NCBI GenBank assembly: GCA_963763215.1 | Contig: CAVXNX010000012.1 | Location: 181,281-245,280 of the forward strand | Direction: 5' to 3' | DNA: 64,000 nucleotides | Source: DASQZK01 sp963763215 | Lineage (GTDB): Bacteria; Bacteroidota; Bacteroidia; Bacteroidales; GCA-2748055 | In this document: one piece after another, positions 29,445 to 38,164 of the stretch | Layout of the letters: each line of letters starts with the position of its first letter | Position numbering within the stretch: the first letter of the stretch is position 1 | The notes under the pieces: generated by a model | What the model saw: the letters and a program-made list of their open reading frames with translations, nothing else | Told to the model about the DNA's origin: nothing | Database searches by the model: none | Program-made: the position numbers and the translations under genes

Positions 29445-29768
29445 ATGGAATTAAACGAGATGCATTGCCGGTCCCTGCCCAAAGGGACCCTGCCCTTTGT
29501 TGAAGGGGAAATCAACGATTACCTGGGTCAGCTATCCTCCGGGTGGAATATTCTGGAAGGGACCAGGCTCAGAAAGGAATTCAATTTTGAGGATTTCAAC
29601 CGGGGAGTGGTATTTGTCAATGATATTGCCGCCATTGCCGATTCGGAAAATCATCATCCCGATATCGGGCTCCATTACAATAAGGTGGAAGTCGAATTTA
29701 CCACCCACAGTATTAATGGGCTATCGATCAATGATTTTATCATGGCCTCGAAGATCGACCTGATTTAA
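29445..29768 (+). CDS. phhB: pterin-4a-carbinolamine dehydratase
   Basis: The protein has about 107 residues from ATG 29445. It carries the family motif ENHHPDI with the two catalytic His, preceded by FNFEDFNRGVVFVNDIAAIAD and followed by KVEVEFTTHSINGLS. The enzyme dehydrates 4a-hydroxytetrahydrobiopterin made by aromatic amino acid hydroxylases; no hydroxylase gene is in the window. Homologues can also act in molybdopterin metabolism. An upstream ATG at 29388 would add 19 residues that are not typical of the family. Confidence 0.9.
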   Translation: MELNEMHCRSLPKGTLPFVEGEINDYLGQLSSGWNILEGTRLRKEFNFEDFNRGVVFVNDIAAIADSENHHPDIGLHYNKVEVEFTTHSINGLSINDFIMASKIDLI

Positions 29769-29818
29769 ACAGATATATCCTAACCTAAATCGTTCACTAA
29801 AAGATCGGAGGAAAGATC

Positions 29819-30399
29819 ATGAAACAATTGAAGACAATTACTGGCCGGTTCGGCATTTTTATTCGTGCTGGCTTTGGGCAGTTGTACCTCTAATCACGCA
29901 GCAGCAGCAGATGCAGAACCAGTCATCCCAGATGTCGGGGCCGCAGGTGACAAAGGCGGTGTGCGTACTGCATCCCACCGAGGGTAACCAGGTTTACGGC
30001 ACGGTGACCTTTACGAAAGCCGACAGCGGCATTCATATCGTTGCCGACCTTCACGGTCTCACCCCGGGGAAACACGGATTTCATGTGCATGAATACGGTG
30101 ATTGCACTGCCTCAGACGGTTCATCGGCAGGCGGCCATTTCAATCCCGAAGGGGTGAAACATGCCGGACCCAATGATGCCACCCGGCATGTGGGCGACAT
30201 GGGGAACATCACTGCCGATGCCGATAGCAGTGCCACACTTGATATAACCGATAACCTCATGTCCTTCTCCGGGAGCCACTCCATCATTGGCCGCGGAATC
30301 ATTGTCCATGCGGGAGCAGATGACCTGACCTCACAGCCTTCCGGGAATGCCGGACCGCGGGTGGCTTGCGGTGTCATCGGCATCGCAGAGGAAAAATAA
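29819..30399 (+). CDS. sodC: periplasmic Cu/Zn superoxide dismutase (lipoprotein), frameshifted N-terminus
   Basis: The catalytic part (29911-30399) is intact: Cu ligands in HGFHVHEYGDC, the bridging and Zn ligands in GGHFNPEGVKHAGP and RHVGDMGNI, the arginine and Cys near GPRVACGVIG. A start ATG at 29819 has a good GGAGG upstream, and a lipoprotein signal ending LALGSCTS is readable after frame slips near 29838 and about 29905. The enzyme removes superoxide in the periplasm. The first slip falls at the start of the signal peptide, so as sequenced the gene would give an unexported product. Confidence 0.88.
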
Positions 30400-30428
30400 C
30401 AACCGGCGAAAGAGACGATTGTTTTTAC

Positions 30429-30579
30429 GGGTTGCCTGAAAAATGATCCTTTGAAGATTACCCTGAAAAAATACGGGGAGATTAGAGACTCAGGGTATAT
30501 GGCGTTCAGCGCGGTCAATCGCCTGGATGCTCCTTCTGGCTGATTTTGGTTTACCAGTTTTTTCAGGCAACCCTTTTTT
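30429..30579. repeat. 145-bp element with 15-bp perfect terminal inverted repeats and a T-run
   Basis: GGGTTGCCTGAAAAA (30429-30443) is perfectly mirrored at 30559-30573 and followed by TTTTTT. Inside is a second perfect inverted repeat, TACCCTGA (30459-30466) with TCAGGGTA (30490-30497). It lies between sodC and the PGPGW gene. It could be a small MITE, or a long structured terminator of sodC; the sequence alone does not decide. Confidence 0.7.
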
Positions 30580-30635
30580 CAGATCCATGGATTGGGGAGA
30601 AGAGTGAAGATAAATAATATGGGAGGGGATTCCTG

Positions 30636-30947
30636 ATGTTTGGATTGAAACCACACCACCGAAAATACATCCGGCCAGTCATTGGCACATTGATCCTTTT
30701 GGCGGGCATTGTCTTTATGCTCATCCCGTTCATCCCGATCGGGTATATCCTGATCATTACCGGCGCATTTTTCCTTGCCCCTTCCGTCCCTTTTATCGGC
30801 CGCATGCTCGATAAGCTCAAGAAGAAGGATAAAAAGAACCGCGTTGAGAAAGCGGAACACAAATTCGACAAGATCGAAGGAAAAATCGACAGGACCCTTG
30901 TCGGGGAGGACGATACCGGGAATCCCGGTCCTGATCCCGGAAAGTGA
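30636..30947 (+). CDS. small two-TM membrane protein, PGPGW-like
   Basis: The 103-residue protein has a basic N-terminus, two helices (about 14-32 and 37-54, the second ending in FLAPSVPFIG) and a long charged, probably cytoplasmic helix rich in Lys/Glu to the end. The layout resembles Pfam PGPGW/DUF454-type transmembrane proteins; no function is known. A GGGAGGGG lies 8 nt before the ATG. It precedes the encapsulin operon by 180 nt. Confidence 0.7.
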   Translation: MFGLKPHHRKYIRPVIGTLILLAGIVFMLIPFIPIGYILIITGAFFLAPSVPFIGRMLDKLKKKDKKNRVEKAEHKFDKIEGKIDRTLVGEDDTGNPGPDPGK

Positions 30948-31127
30948 AATCTCTCCGGCCGGCATCTGTTCCCGATGGTCTGTTCCGGAAATCACCGCCA
31001 ACTGTGGAAAATATACCCCATGTTGTTTCAGGGCAACCGGAAAACACCCGGACATTCAATGCCGGCCGATTTTGGTACAATTTTCACATATCCTTTTACC
31101 ATAAACCGAAAAAAACAGGAGGAACCC

Positions 31128-31482
31128 ATGTCTGATTATCATGAACCAACCGGCGAACTCAGTGAAAAAACCAGGGACTATACGCGGGCGCTGCATACCC
31201 TCCGGGAGGAGATCGAGGCGGTCGACTGGTACAGGCCAGCGTATCGATGCCAGCAGGGACAAAAGCCTGGTTGAAATCATGGAGCATAATATGCACGAGG
31301 AAATGGAACATGCCTGTATGACCCTGGAATGGCTCCGCCGGAATATGCCGGGATGGGATGAAAGGATGCGGACCTATTTCTTCACCGGCGAACCGGTCAC
31401 CGAGGTCGAAGAAGACGAAGGTGACGATGGGGGAGGTAAGGCGGAAAATTCCTCCCTTGGACTTGCCGGAACCCAAAAATGA
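31128..31482 (+). CDS. encapsulated ferritin (EncFtn), frameshifted
   Basis: A start at 31128 has AGGAGG just upstream. The protein (about 117 codons) reads MSDYHEPTGELSEKTRDYTRA then breaks near 31235 and resumes as QRIDASRDKSLVEIMEHNMHEE. Diagnostic EncFtn features are EEIEAVDWY (conserved ligand Glu), HNMHEEMEHACMTLEWLRRNMPGW (Glu/His ligands) and a C-terminal SSLGLAGTQK that fits an encapsulin cargo-loading peptide. EncFtn is a two-helix half-ferritin that oxidises Fe2+ as a decamer inside an encapsulin shell. It is followed by the shell gene 30 nt later. Confidence 0.88.
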
Positions 31483-31512
31483 ACAATTCAAAAAAACCTG
31501 AACATCATTATT

Positions 31513-32308
31513 ATGGATATTCTTAAAAAATCACTCGCACCTGTTACCGATGAAGCCTGGGAAGAGATTAACTCGCAGGCAAAAAAAGTATTTCAGAATC
31601 TTTTGACGGCCAGGAAATTCGTCGATATCGACGGACCTAAGGGCATCACCTTCGGTGCCGTTTCCCTGGGCCGGCTCAAAATCATCGAGCCCAAAGATAA
31701 AAACGGCGTGAACTACGGCATCCATAAGGTCCTTCCCCTGATCGAAGTGAGGAAGCCTTTTCATCTCGATATCTGGGAACTCGACAATGCCACCCGGGGT
31801 GCCGAAGCCCTGAACCTGGAAGAGATGGAAACGGCCGCCGGGAAGATGGCTAAATTTGAAGAGGAAGCCATTTACCATGGTTTCACGGAAGCCAGCATCA
31901 AAGGACTGCGCGACAGCAGCGCCTATAAAAAGGTGAAATTTCCCGATTCAGGCAAGGACTTCCTCAACCTCCTCGGACAACTCATCAACCAGTTCCATGT
32001 TCATGCCGTGGGCGGACCCTATTCGTTGATCGTCAGTCCCGGATAAGTGGTCCTTTATTTTTTCTCAGGTGGAAGGTTTCCCGCTCATCCGGCAAATCGA
32101 GAAGATCCTCGGAGGCTCAGTGATGGAAAATCCCAATATCACCGACTCCTACCTGGTTTCGGCCAGAGGGGGGGATTTCAGACTGATACTCGGTCAGGAT
32201 ATGTCGATCGGTTTCGATTCGGCCGATACCGAGAAAGTCAAGTTATATTTTACGGAATCCTTCACCTTCCGTGTCCTCGAACCCAATGCCGTGGTCATCC
32301 TGGCGTGA
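31513..32308 (+). CDS. type 1 encapsulin shell protein, frameshifted
   Basis: The protein has about 265 codons of HK97-like encapsulin (linocin/CFP29 family): MDILKKSLAPVTDEAWEEI, FVDIDGPKGITFGAVSLGR, VRKPFHLDIWELDNATRGAE, GGPYSLIVSP and SFTFRVLEPNAVVILA. A 1-nt slip near 32043 separates IVSP from DKWSFIFSQVEGFPLIRQIEKILGG; the downstream frame is needed for the C-terminal A-domain. Such proteins self-assemble into icosahedral compartments that enclose a cargo enzyme, here EncFtn. A strong terminator follows at 32409, so the operon ends here. Confidence 0.92.
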
Positions 32309-32408
32309 GCCGGTTGCACGGTAGAACAAATGAACGCATTTAAGGAGTGCCCCGGGCATCGTGGTCCGGAGCGGAAGTCGCTTTTCTCTGAGGTTTATTT
32401 GCAAAGAA

Positions 32409-32454
32409 CAGGCCGCCGGCATTCAATGAAATCCGGCGGCCTGTTTTGATTTTT
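32409..32454. terminator. terminator between encapsulin and azurin genes
   Basis: A perfect 11-bp GC stem, CAGGCCGCCGG with CCGGCGGCCTG, a 13-nt loop, followed by TTTTGATTTTT on the + strand and a weak T-run on the other. It can serve the encapsulin operon and possibly the convergent azurin gene. Confidence 0.85.
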
Positions 32455-32494
32455 CGCCATTCCGGGAGCCTCTTCCCGTGAGGAAATTTTCTTC

Positions 32495-32953
32495 TTACTG
32501 AACGATGAGTTTCCCCTTCATCCCGGCCTGGAAATGACCGGGGAACGTGCAGAGATAGATGTATTCACCTTTTTCGGTGGGTGCGGTGAATTCAACGGAA
32601 TCCGATTCCCCGGCACCAACGAGCTTGGTTTTGGCAATGATCTCGTCATCCCATGAACTGTCGATGTACTCATTGGAGGAGTAAGCCAGCCCGTCGCTCA
32701 CAAAAGCCGAAGGATCGGCGTCTTTCTTCAGAAGAACGAAATTGTGCGCCATCTGGGCCTTGGGCAGGTTACTGATCGTTTTCAGCGTGACCTTGATCTT
32801 CTGTCCGGGGCTGGCGGTGATCTGTTCAACCGAGTACCGCATCTTGTCCAGTCCCTGGATGTTCACTTGTTTGACCTGCTGTCCGTACCCGGCGGATGCA
32901 CTGAGAAAAAATATCCCGGTGACGAGCAACAGCTGGTAAAATGTATTTTTCAT
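32495..32953 (-). CDS. azurin-type blue copper protein
   Basis: The 152-residue protein has a signal peptide (MKNTFYQLLLVTGIFFLSASA) and a cupredoxin domain. Copper ligands are His in KAQMAHNFVLL and Cys/His/Met in YLCTFPGHFQAGMKG. SPGQKIKVTLKTI is the typical strand for azurin. Azurins carry electrons in the periplasm for respiration or redox stress. The length is normal and the frame intact. It is convergent with the encapsulin operon. Confidence 0.93.
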   Translation of the reverse strand: MKNTFYQLLLVTGIFFLSASAGYGQQVKQVNIQGLDKMRYSVEQITASPGQKIKVTLKTISNLPKAQMAHNFVLLKKDADPSAFVSDGLAYSSNEYIDSSWDDEIIAKTKLVGAGESDSVEFTAPTEKGEYIYLCTFPGHFQAGMKGKLIVQ

Positions 32954-33157
32954 GATATATAACGTTTAATGATTAAGATTCTTTTCAAGAGATGACCTTT
33001 GAGGGGGTCCTCATCATGACCGGCTTTTTCACATTTTTTATTCGGACCCCGGGTCCCCCGTTTCCCGCCCGGAGAAATCCATTTCGACAGGGACGGGTCG
33101 CAACCTTCGGGCACTATTTACCACGCCACCGGTCTCCAAACAACAACGAATGTCAGC

Positions 33158-33619
33158 TCAGTGTTTAAATGTGCCCATATATTCTGCCTCCGCAAGGACG
33201 TTGGTTTTGATGGCTGCATAGAAATTTTCGCGGTTTCCGGCTGATTCTGGAGCGAGTTTTTTTCTGAGCGCGAAAATCCTGAAAAAATACCGGTGCTTTT
33301 CACCATGGGGGGGACATGGACCGCTATAGCCATATTTTCCGGGGTCATTCTTCCCGTGAATAGCCCCGTTGTCGAGTTTTTTGGCCACAGGCACAATGGG
33401 TTCGAATCCGTGAACCGATGCCGGAATATTGTAAAGGATCCAGTGTGTATAAATCCCCCCGGTGACATCGGGGTCTTCCAGGATCAGTGCGTAAGTCACG
33501 GTGTCTTTGGGCTCCCCATCCCAACTCAGGGCCGGTGAAACATTGTCCCCGTCGCAGGTGAAGACTGCCGGGATGCCGGTCCCGTATTCAAACGATCTGG
33601 ATGTGATTGTAAATGCCAT
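33158..33619 (-). CDS. YbhB/YbcL-type PEBP family protein
   Basis: The protein has about 153 residues starting MAFTITSRSF. Family motifs are FTCDGDNVSPALSWDG, LILEDPDV, THWILYNIP and YGYSGPCPPHGEKHRYFFRIFAL. Bacterial homologues of the Raf kinase inhibitor protein bind anionic ligands; the role is unknown. It is leftward and monocistronic. An open reading extension to 33646 adds nine polar residues and is less likely. Confidence 0.93.
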   Translation of the reverse strand: MAFTITSRSFEYGTGIPAVFTCDGDNVSPALSWDGEPKDTVTYALILEDPDVTGGIYTHWILYNIPASVHGFEPIVPVAKKLDNGAIHGKNDPGKYGYSGPCPPHGEKHRYFFRIFALRKKLAPESAGNRENFYAAIKTNVLAEAEYMGTFKH

Positions 33620-33988
33620 CTGATTTTGATTTTTAAGTTTTGCCATCCATCTTCAGATAGGTATTGGAAAATCATGCCAGAATATTCCGGAAAAAAATCG
33701 CGGTCACCTTGCCCCGGGTTTCGGGTGAAAAATCGTTGGCTGCCGGGGACGGAATGATCACGATCCGTATTCCGGGCCAGAGGACAGCGATTAGGTGAGC
33801 TCTAACCAGTTAAAAAACAGAATGATGATGGGAAAATGTCTTCGGTCTGAATCTGTGCCAATGCCCTCCGGTGATTTAGACTAAATATATATTAATACAT
33901 ATTGCTATATATTGCTATTATTATAACAGTAAAAGACGATGATTTTATATCTTCACCTGAAATTTAAACCACGTAAAAGCGATATTGT
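33620..33988. other. intergenic region, AT-rich at its right end
   Basis: There is no gene in these 369 bp between divergent PEBP and FMN-binding genes. The tandem direct repeat ATATTGCTAT at 33899-33908 and 33909-33918 lies 70-90 nt before the FMN-binding ATG, in a very A+T-rich stretch that is probably promoter or operator sequence. Confidence 0.55.
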
Positions 33989-34428
33989 ATGAAAAGAATC
34001 GGATTATTAATGATTGCAGGTCTGTTTGTGGCATTCACTTCCTGCAAAAAGGACGAAAAAACATCTGTTTACAAAGATGGTAATTACAAGGCTGAAGAAG
34101 CTGAATTTTCCCATGGTTACAAAGCCTTCATGGAAGCCCAGATCACTTCGGATAAACTGGTGACGGTAAATTTTGACTATGTGGATTCAACCGGTAATTT
34201 TAAGTCGGAAACCACGGCCGAAACCTATCCCATGAATCCCCATCCCTCCGTCTGGCTTCCCCAATATGAAGATCAGCTGATGAATACGCAGATTGTACCT
34301 GATTTAGCTGAAATCGACGGTGTCAGCGGAGCAACCCATGGCACACTCAGCGCTAACAATCTGATGGAAGCCATCCTCACGGCGGCTAAACCGGAGATAC
34401 CAGCGTACAGGTTATCCCTGTCGAATAA
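33989..34428 (+). CDS. FMN-binding domain lipoprotein, frameshifted at C-terminus
   Basis: A lipoprotein of about 146 codons (signal ending AFTSCKKDE). An FMN-binding domain follows with the covalent-flavin-type motif DGVSGATHGT; in the family the Thr/Ser after SGAT is the flavinylation site. Near 34391 a 1-nt slip shifts the end; the alternative frame gives GDTSVQVIPVE followed by TAA at 34426-34428, a better family end than the track end at 34444. Such proteins carry FMN outside the cytoplasm for extracellular electron transfer or membrane redox. A terminator follows at once. Confidence 0.78.
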
Positions 34429-34455
34429 GGCCCGGACCAGGTAATGATACAGGTT

Positions 34456-34512
34456 GAGGGTGTCACAAAAGGAAGATCCAAACGACTTCTTTTGAGTCAC
34501 CCTCATTTTTTT
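34456..34512 (+). terminator. terminator after the FMN-binding gene
   Basis: GAGGGTG (34456-34462) pairs with CACCCTC (34498-34504), extended by CAAAAG with CTTTTG inside the stem, followed by ATTTTTTT. Confidence 0.75.
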
Positions 34513-34550
34513 CCCCCGTGCTCCATATCCGGACGTCAACACCAAATCGC

Positions 34551-34904
34551 TTATTTTTCGAATTCTTTAGGGACACCGCAGATCATCCTGAATTCTTTAT
34601 CGGGTGAAGCATTACGGTACTGATGCTTTTCATCAGGCATGACGAGGGCAAAATCACCCGCCTTTAGCGGCCGTTCCTTTCCCTGCTCATCGACCAGGAA
34701 TCCCGTTCCCTCGATGATGAAATTCATATGTTCATAGTTGTGGCGGTGATAGGGCGTATACCCGCCCGGTTCAAGGGTAAATACCCTGTAGGCATAAACC
34801 GGCGCATCGTCGGCGGCAGACAGGGGAACCTGTTTCCACGCCCCAGCGGCACCTTCCATATTCACTTTCGATTTTTCGACCTTGTCCAACGGGATGATTT
34901 TCAT
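34551..34904 (-). CDS. single-domain cupin protein
   Basis: The intact 117-residue protein is a cupin with metal-binding motif 1 (PYHRHNYEHMNFIIEGTG) and motif 2 (LKAGDFALVMPDEKHQYRNAS). Metal ligands are two His and one Glu from motif 1 and one His from motif 2. Small cupins are dioxygenases, isomerases or binding proteins; the function is unassigned. It lies leftward, convergent with the FMN-binding lipoprotein gene. Confidence 0.9.
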   Translation of the reverse strand: MKIIPLDKVEKSKVNMEGAAGAWKQVPLSAADDAPVYAYRVFTLEPGGYTPYHRHNYEHMNFIIEGTGFLVDEQGKERPLKAGDFALVMPDEKHQYRNASPDKEFRMICGVPKEFEK

Positions 34905-35267
34905 AATGGCTTGGTATTTAATGAGTTTCTTATTAAAATAAGTATAGATCGCATCGGCTCTGGCTGGTCACTTTTTTCCTTTGTTCCCATCTTTGTTGAG
35001 GGGGAACGCTCCCTGAGCCTCCACATAAAAATAAGGAAAGTGAAACGGATTTGAAATGATCCGGTCCAAAATACCGGCAGTGGGCAAGGAATTTCACATA
35101 TCCGTTTCGCGTAAGGCCTGACAAACGGAAGGGATGGCGATATGTTGTCTTTTCAATGCACACTGAATCAATATTATAAATAAAAATGCCGGGAACATCC
35201 TGGCGTCGTGACATCCGGGGCAGGAAATTTGAAAAGGAGGGTCACATAACCATTCATATTCTTCACC
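34905..35267. other. 363-bp intergenic region between divergent genes
   Basis: No gene was recognised. It holds a CCGTTT...AAACGG hairpin (35102-35128) and probably the promoters of both flanking genes; AAGGAGG lies about 30 nt before the MDR gene's ATG. Confidence 0.5.
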
Positions 35268-36278
35268 ATGGAAAATAAAAAAAACCGCCAGATCAGACTG
35301 GCCAGAAAACTTTCAGGTATGCCTTCCCGCGAGAATTTTGAGATCACCGAATCCGCCCTGCCCTCTCCCGGAGAAGGTGAGGTTCTCACGGAAAACCTTT
35401 ATGTTTCGGTCGATCCGTATATGCGGAGCAGGATGGATCGGTCTGCTACGGGACGCGACGGGTTTGATATTCATGATGTCATCCGGGGCCGCACGATCGG
35501 CCGTGTATGGCAAAGCCGTGATCAGACTTTCGGCGAAGGCGATTACGTCATGGGCATGATGGGATGGGAAGAATATTCCGTGATGAAAACGGACGGCCTG
35601 ACAAAGCTCGATCCCGGTACGGCGCCTTTAAGCGCGAACCTCGGGGTTATCGGCATGACCGGCCTGACGGCCTATTTTGGCCTGCTGGCCATCGGACAGC
35701 CGCGGGCCGGTGAACACGTGGTGGTTTCGGGCGCCGCGGGGGCCGTAGGGAACGTGGCCGGGCAGATCGCCAGGATCAAGGGCTGTCATGTCACCGGGAT
35801 CGCCGGTTCGGATGCCAAAATCAAAAAGCTCAGGGAGGAATTGCACTTCGATGATGCTATCAATTATCACGATACAAAGGACCTTTCCGCAGAAATCGCC
35901 CGGGCCTGCCCAAATGGCGTCGACATCTACTTCGATAACGTCGGGGGCGTGATCTCTGACGCCGTCCTTCAACATCTGAACCGAAACGCCCGGATCGCCA
36001 TCTGCGGGCAGATTTCCCTCTATAATTTGACCGAACAACCCGTCGGACCCCGCGTTCAACCTGTCCTGCTGGCCCATTCAGCCCTCATGCAGGGTTTCAT
36101 GGTAAATAATTTTGCCTCGGAATTCCCTGAAGCCCAAAAGCAACTCGGCAAATGGCTCAAAGAGGGAAAACTCAATTCCACCGAAACCATCCTCGAAGGA
36201 TTCGAAAAGATCCCCGAAGCTTTCCTCGGCCTTTTCACCGGAGAAAACACCGGCAAACTGCTGGTCAAACTGAAATGA
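35268..36278 (+). CDS. NADP-dependent MDR oxidoreductase (zinc-independent, CurA/leukotriene-B4 dehydrogenase type)
   Basis: The intact 336-residue protein belongs to the zinc-independent medium-chain reductases. Motifs are YVSVDPYMRSRMD, the cofactor loop SGAAGAVGNVAGQIARIKG with a later GSDAKIKKL (NADPH-type), and DIYFDNVGG. Members reduce the double bond of alkenals, enones or curcumin. It may detoxify reactive carbonyls. Just downstream and in the same direction lies the TetR-efflux operon, 195 nt away, but a strong promoter/operator separates them. Confidence 0.93.
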   Translation: MENKKNRQIRLARKLSGMPSRENFEITESALPSPGEGEVLTENLYVSVDPYMRSRMDRSATGRDGFDIHDVIRGRTIGRVWQSRDQTFGEGDYVMGMMGWEEYSVMKTDGLTKLDPGTAPLSANLGVIGMTGLTAYFGLLAIGQPRAGEHVVVSGAAGAVGNVAGQIARIKGCHVTGIAGSDAKIKKLREELHFDDAINYHDTKDLSAEIARACPNGVDIYFDNVGGVISDAVLQHLNRNARIAICGQISLYNLTEQPVGPRVQPVLLAHSALMQGFMVNNFASEFPEAQKQLGKWLKEGKLNSTETILEGFEKIPEAFLGLFTGENTGKLLVKLK

Positions 36279-36418
36279 GAAGTGCGGCGTCCTGCAGGCT
36301 CTTTAGATTATTCCGCCAATATGTTTCACGAAAAACATAATAGACAAAGCGTTACATCATTTTCTGACTTTTCGTGTTAAAAATTCCTAATGCCTTTCCG
36401 TCATTCAAAGTTTTGTGC

Positions 36419-36426
36419 TAATTTTG
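36419..36426 (+). promoter_or_regulatory. Bacteroidota -7 box (TAATTTTG) of the TetR-efflux operon
   Basis: An exact TAnnTTTG match; the palindromic operator begins inside it. No good -33 box lies at the usual distance. Confidence 0.6.
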
Positions 36427-36449
36427 ACCTTTTAAAAAAAAAGGTCAAA
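36423..36449. promoter_or_regulatory. palindromic operator for the TetR regulator
   Basis: TTTGACCTTTT (36423-36433) and AAAAGGTCAAA (36439-36449) form a perfect 11-bp inverted repeat with a 5-nt A spacer. It overlaps the -7 box and lies 25 nt before the preferred start codon of the TetR gene, a classic autorepression layout. Confidence 0.75.
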
Positions 36450-36473
36450 GTATACAAAGAGGCAGGAAGAAAA

Positions 36474-37121
36474 GTGGTTAAGATTCAGCATACGGGGGAA
36501 AATCGCGACAAGGTCGACTTTATTCTGACAACGGCGCAAAACCGTTTTGGGCTCTATGGGCTGGAAAAGACGACGATGCGGGAGATTGCCGAGGATGCCG
36601 GGATGTCGAAAGCCTCCCTGTATTATTATTTCCCCGATAAGACCAGTCTGTTTCATGCCGTGATCAAAAAAGAGCAGGATGATTTTTTCCGGTATCTCGA
36701 TGAGAGCCGCTTCAAGCTCAACGATCCGGATGAAATGCTGCACGCGTACATCACTATCCGGAACCTTTATTTTCAGAAATTCATCAACCTGAGTAAGCTT
36801 CGTTTCAACGCCATCCGGGAATTGCGTCCCATGATGCGCGACCTGCTGGATGAGCTCAGGAGCAAGGAAATGGATTACATCCGGAACATCATCGATCTGG
36901 GTGCAGCGAAGTCCGTCTACCGGAACTTAAACACCGATGATGTTGCCACAATCTTCCTCGAGTCTCTCCAGGCCATCCGGAGATCCTACCTCGGCAGGAC
37001 AAATTTGATGGGCATTGATTCGGCCGATATGGAGGGAATGGGAAGGATGATGGAGGTGTTCCTCGCGATCTTCATCCATGGAATCGCGGGGGACGGCGGG
37101 GCAGGTCAGCATAAAAAATAA
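36474..37121 (+). CDS. TetR/AcrR family repressor of the efflux operon
   Basis: The protein has about 215 residues from a GTG at 36474, which has GGAAGA upstream. An ATG at 36390 in the same frame would place the operator and promoter inside the coding region, so it is rejected. The N-terminal HTH reads FGLYGLEKTTMREIAEDAGMSKASLYYYFPDK, typical of TetR, and the C-terminal helices form a ligand-binding domain. It precedes hlyD, emrB and tolC genes on the same strand and probably represses them by binding the palindrome at 36423-36449. Confidence 0.9.
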   Translation: MVKIQHTGENRDKVDFILTTAQNRFGLYGLEKTTMREIAEDAGMSKASLYYYFPDKTSLFHAVIKKEQDDFFRYLDESRFKLNDPDEMLHAYITIRNLYFQKFINLSKLRFNAIRELRPMMRDLLDELRSKEMDYIRNIIDLGAAKSVYRNLNTDDVATIFLESLQAIRRSYLGRTNLMGIDSADMEGMGRMMEVFLAIFIHGIAGDGGAGQHKK

Positions 37122-37144
37122 CCATTATTCATTGATAGACAAAC

Positions 37145-38164
37145 ATGAAGAAGAACACTGAACAGAAAGGGAACCGGAAAGGATTGCGGTTTTACATTCC
37201 CATGATCCTGGTCATCGCTGTGGTCGTTATATTAAGCGCGCTGTGGTATTCCAGGTACTCCAGTTACATTTCCACCGACGATGCCTATATCGATTCCGAC
37301 AAAGTCACGGTGAGCAGTCAGCTCATGGGCAGGATCCTGAAGAACTACGCCGACGAGGGGGATACCGTGACCCAGGGTCAGCTGCTGGTCGTGCTCGATT
37401 CGAGCGATCTGATCGCCCGCCGCAACCAGGCGGTGACCCAGCAGCAGCAGGCGGAGACCTCGAAAGAACAGGCACTGGCAAAGCTCAGTTACGATAAGGA
37501 GAGCATCAGGGTCGTGGAGATTGACTACGAAAAGAGCAACGAAGATTTCGAGAGGGCGAAGAAACAATACGAGGGCAGCGTGATCACCCGGGAACAGTAT
37601 GATCACATGCAAAAGGCCCTTGAGGCTGCAAAGGCCAGGCTCGATGCGGCGCGTTCGCAGCTTCGCGTGGCCTCTGCCATGGTTTCGTCGGCGGAAGCGG
37701 CCATTAAAGGTGCAAAATCCCAGATCGCCGTTTTGGAAACCCAGCTTGGAAAAACCAAAATCGCGGCCCCTGCCAGCGGCATCATCGCCAAAAGGTGGTT
37801 ACTCCCCGGGGAGATCGCCCAGCCCGGGCAGGCGATCATGACGATTTCCAAAGACAGCGGCCTGTGGGTGATGGTCTACCTTGAAGAAACCAAGCTGAAA
37901 AATGTGCGCCTCGGACAGCAGGTGGATTTCACCGTCGATGCCTACCCGGAGGTGGATTTTTCCGGCCGGGTTATCTATATCGGTTCGAATACCGCCTCTC
38001 AGTTTTCACTGATCCCCGCCAGCAATGCTTCCGGAAACTTCACCAAGGTGACCCAGCGCGTCCCGTTGAAAGTTTCGGTTGATAAGATCGGCGAAAGGGA
38101 AAATCACGGACCCGTGGATCTGATCGCAGGAATGTCGGCTGAAATAAAAATTCTGAAAAAATGA
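37145..38164 (+). CDS. HlyD/EmrA-type membrane fusion protein
   Basis: The intact 339-residue protein has an N-terminal membrane helix (about 18-36) and then a lipoyl half-motif DDAYIDSDKVTVSSQLMGRI, a long alpha-hairpin (about 95-215) and a second lipoyl motif followed by a beta-barrel domain. It bridges the inner-membrane MFS pump and outer-membrane TolC. It lies 23 nt after the TetR gene and overlaps the next gene by 4 nt (ATGA). Confidence 0.92.
   Translation: MKKNTEQKGNRKGLRFYIPMILVIAVVVILSALWYSRYSSYISTDDAYIDSDKVTVSSQLMGRILKNYADEGDTVTQGQLLVVLDSSDLIARRNQAVTQQQQAETSKEQALAKLSYDKESIRVVEIDYEKSNEDFERAKKQYEGSVITREQYDHMQKALEAAKARLDAARSQLRVASAMVSSAEAAIKGAKSQIAVLETQLGKTKIAAPASGIIAKRWLLPGEIAQPGQAIMTISKDSGLWVMVYLEETKLKNVRLGQQVDFTVDAYPEVDFSGRVIYIGSNTASQFSLIPASNASGNFTKVTQRVPLKVSVDKIGERENHGPVDLIAGMSAEIKILKK

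Noticed and set aside
36390..36473. ATG start of the TetR gene at 36390
   Set aside because: It would put the -7 box and the palindromic operator inside the coding region; the GTG at 36474 has a ribosome-binding site and fits the family length.
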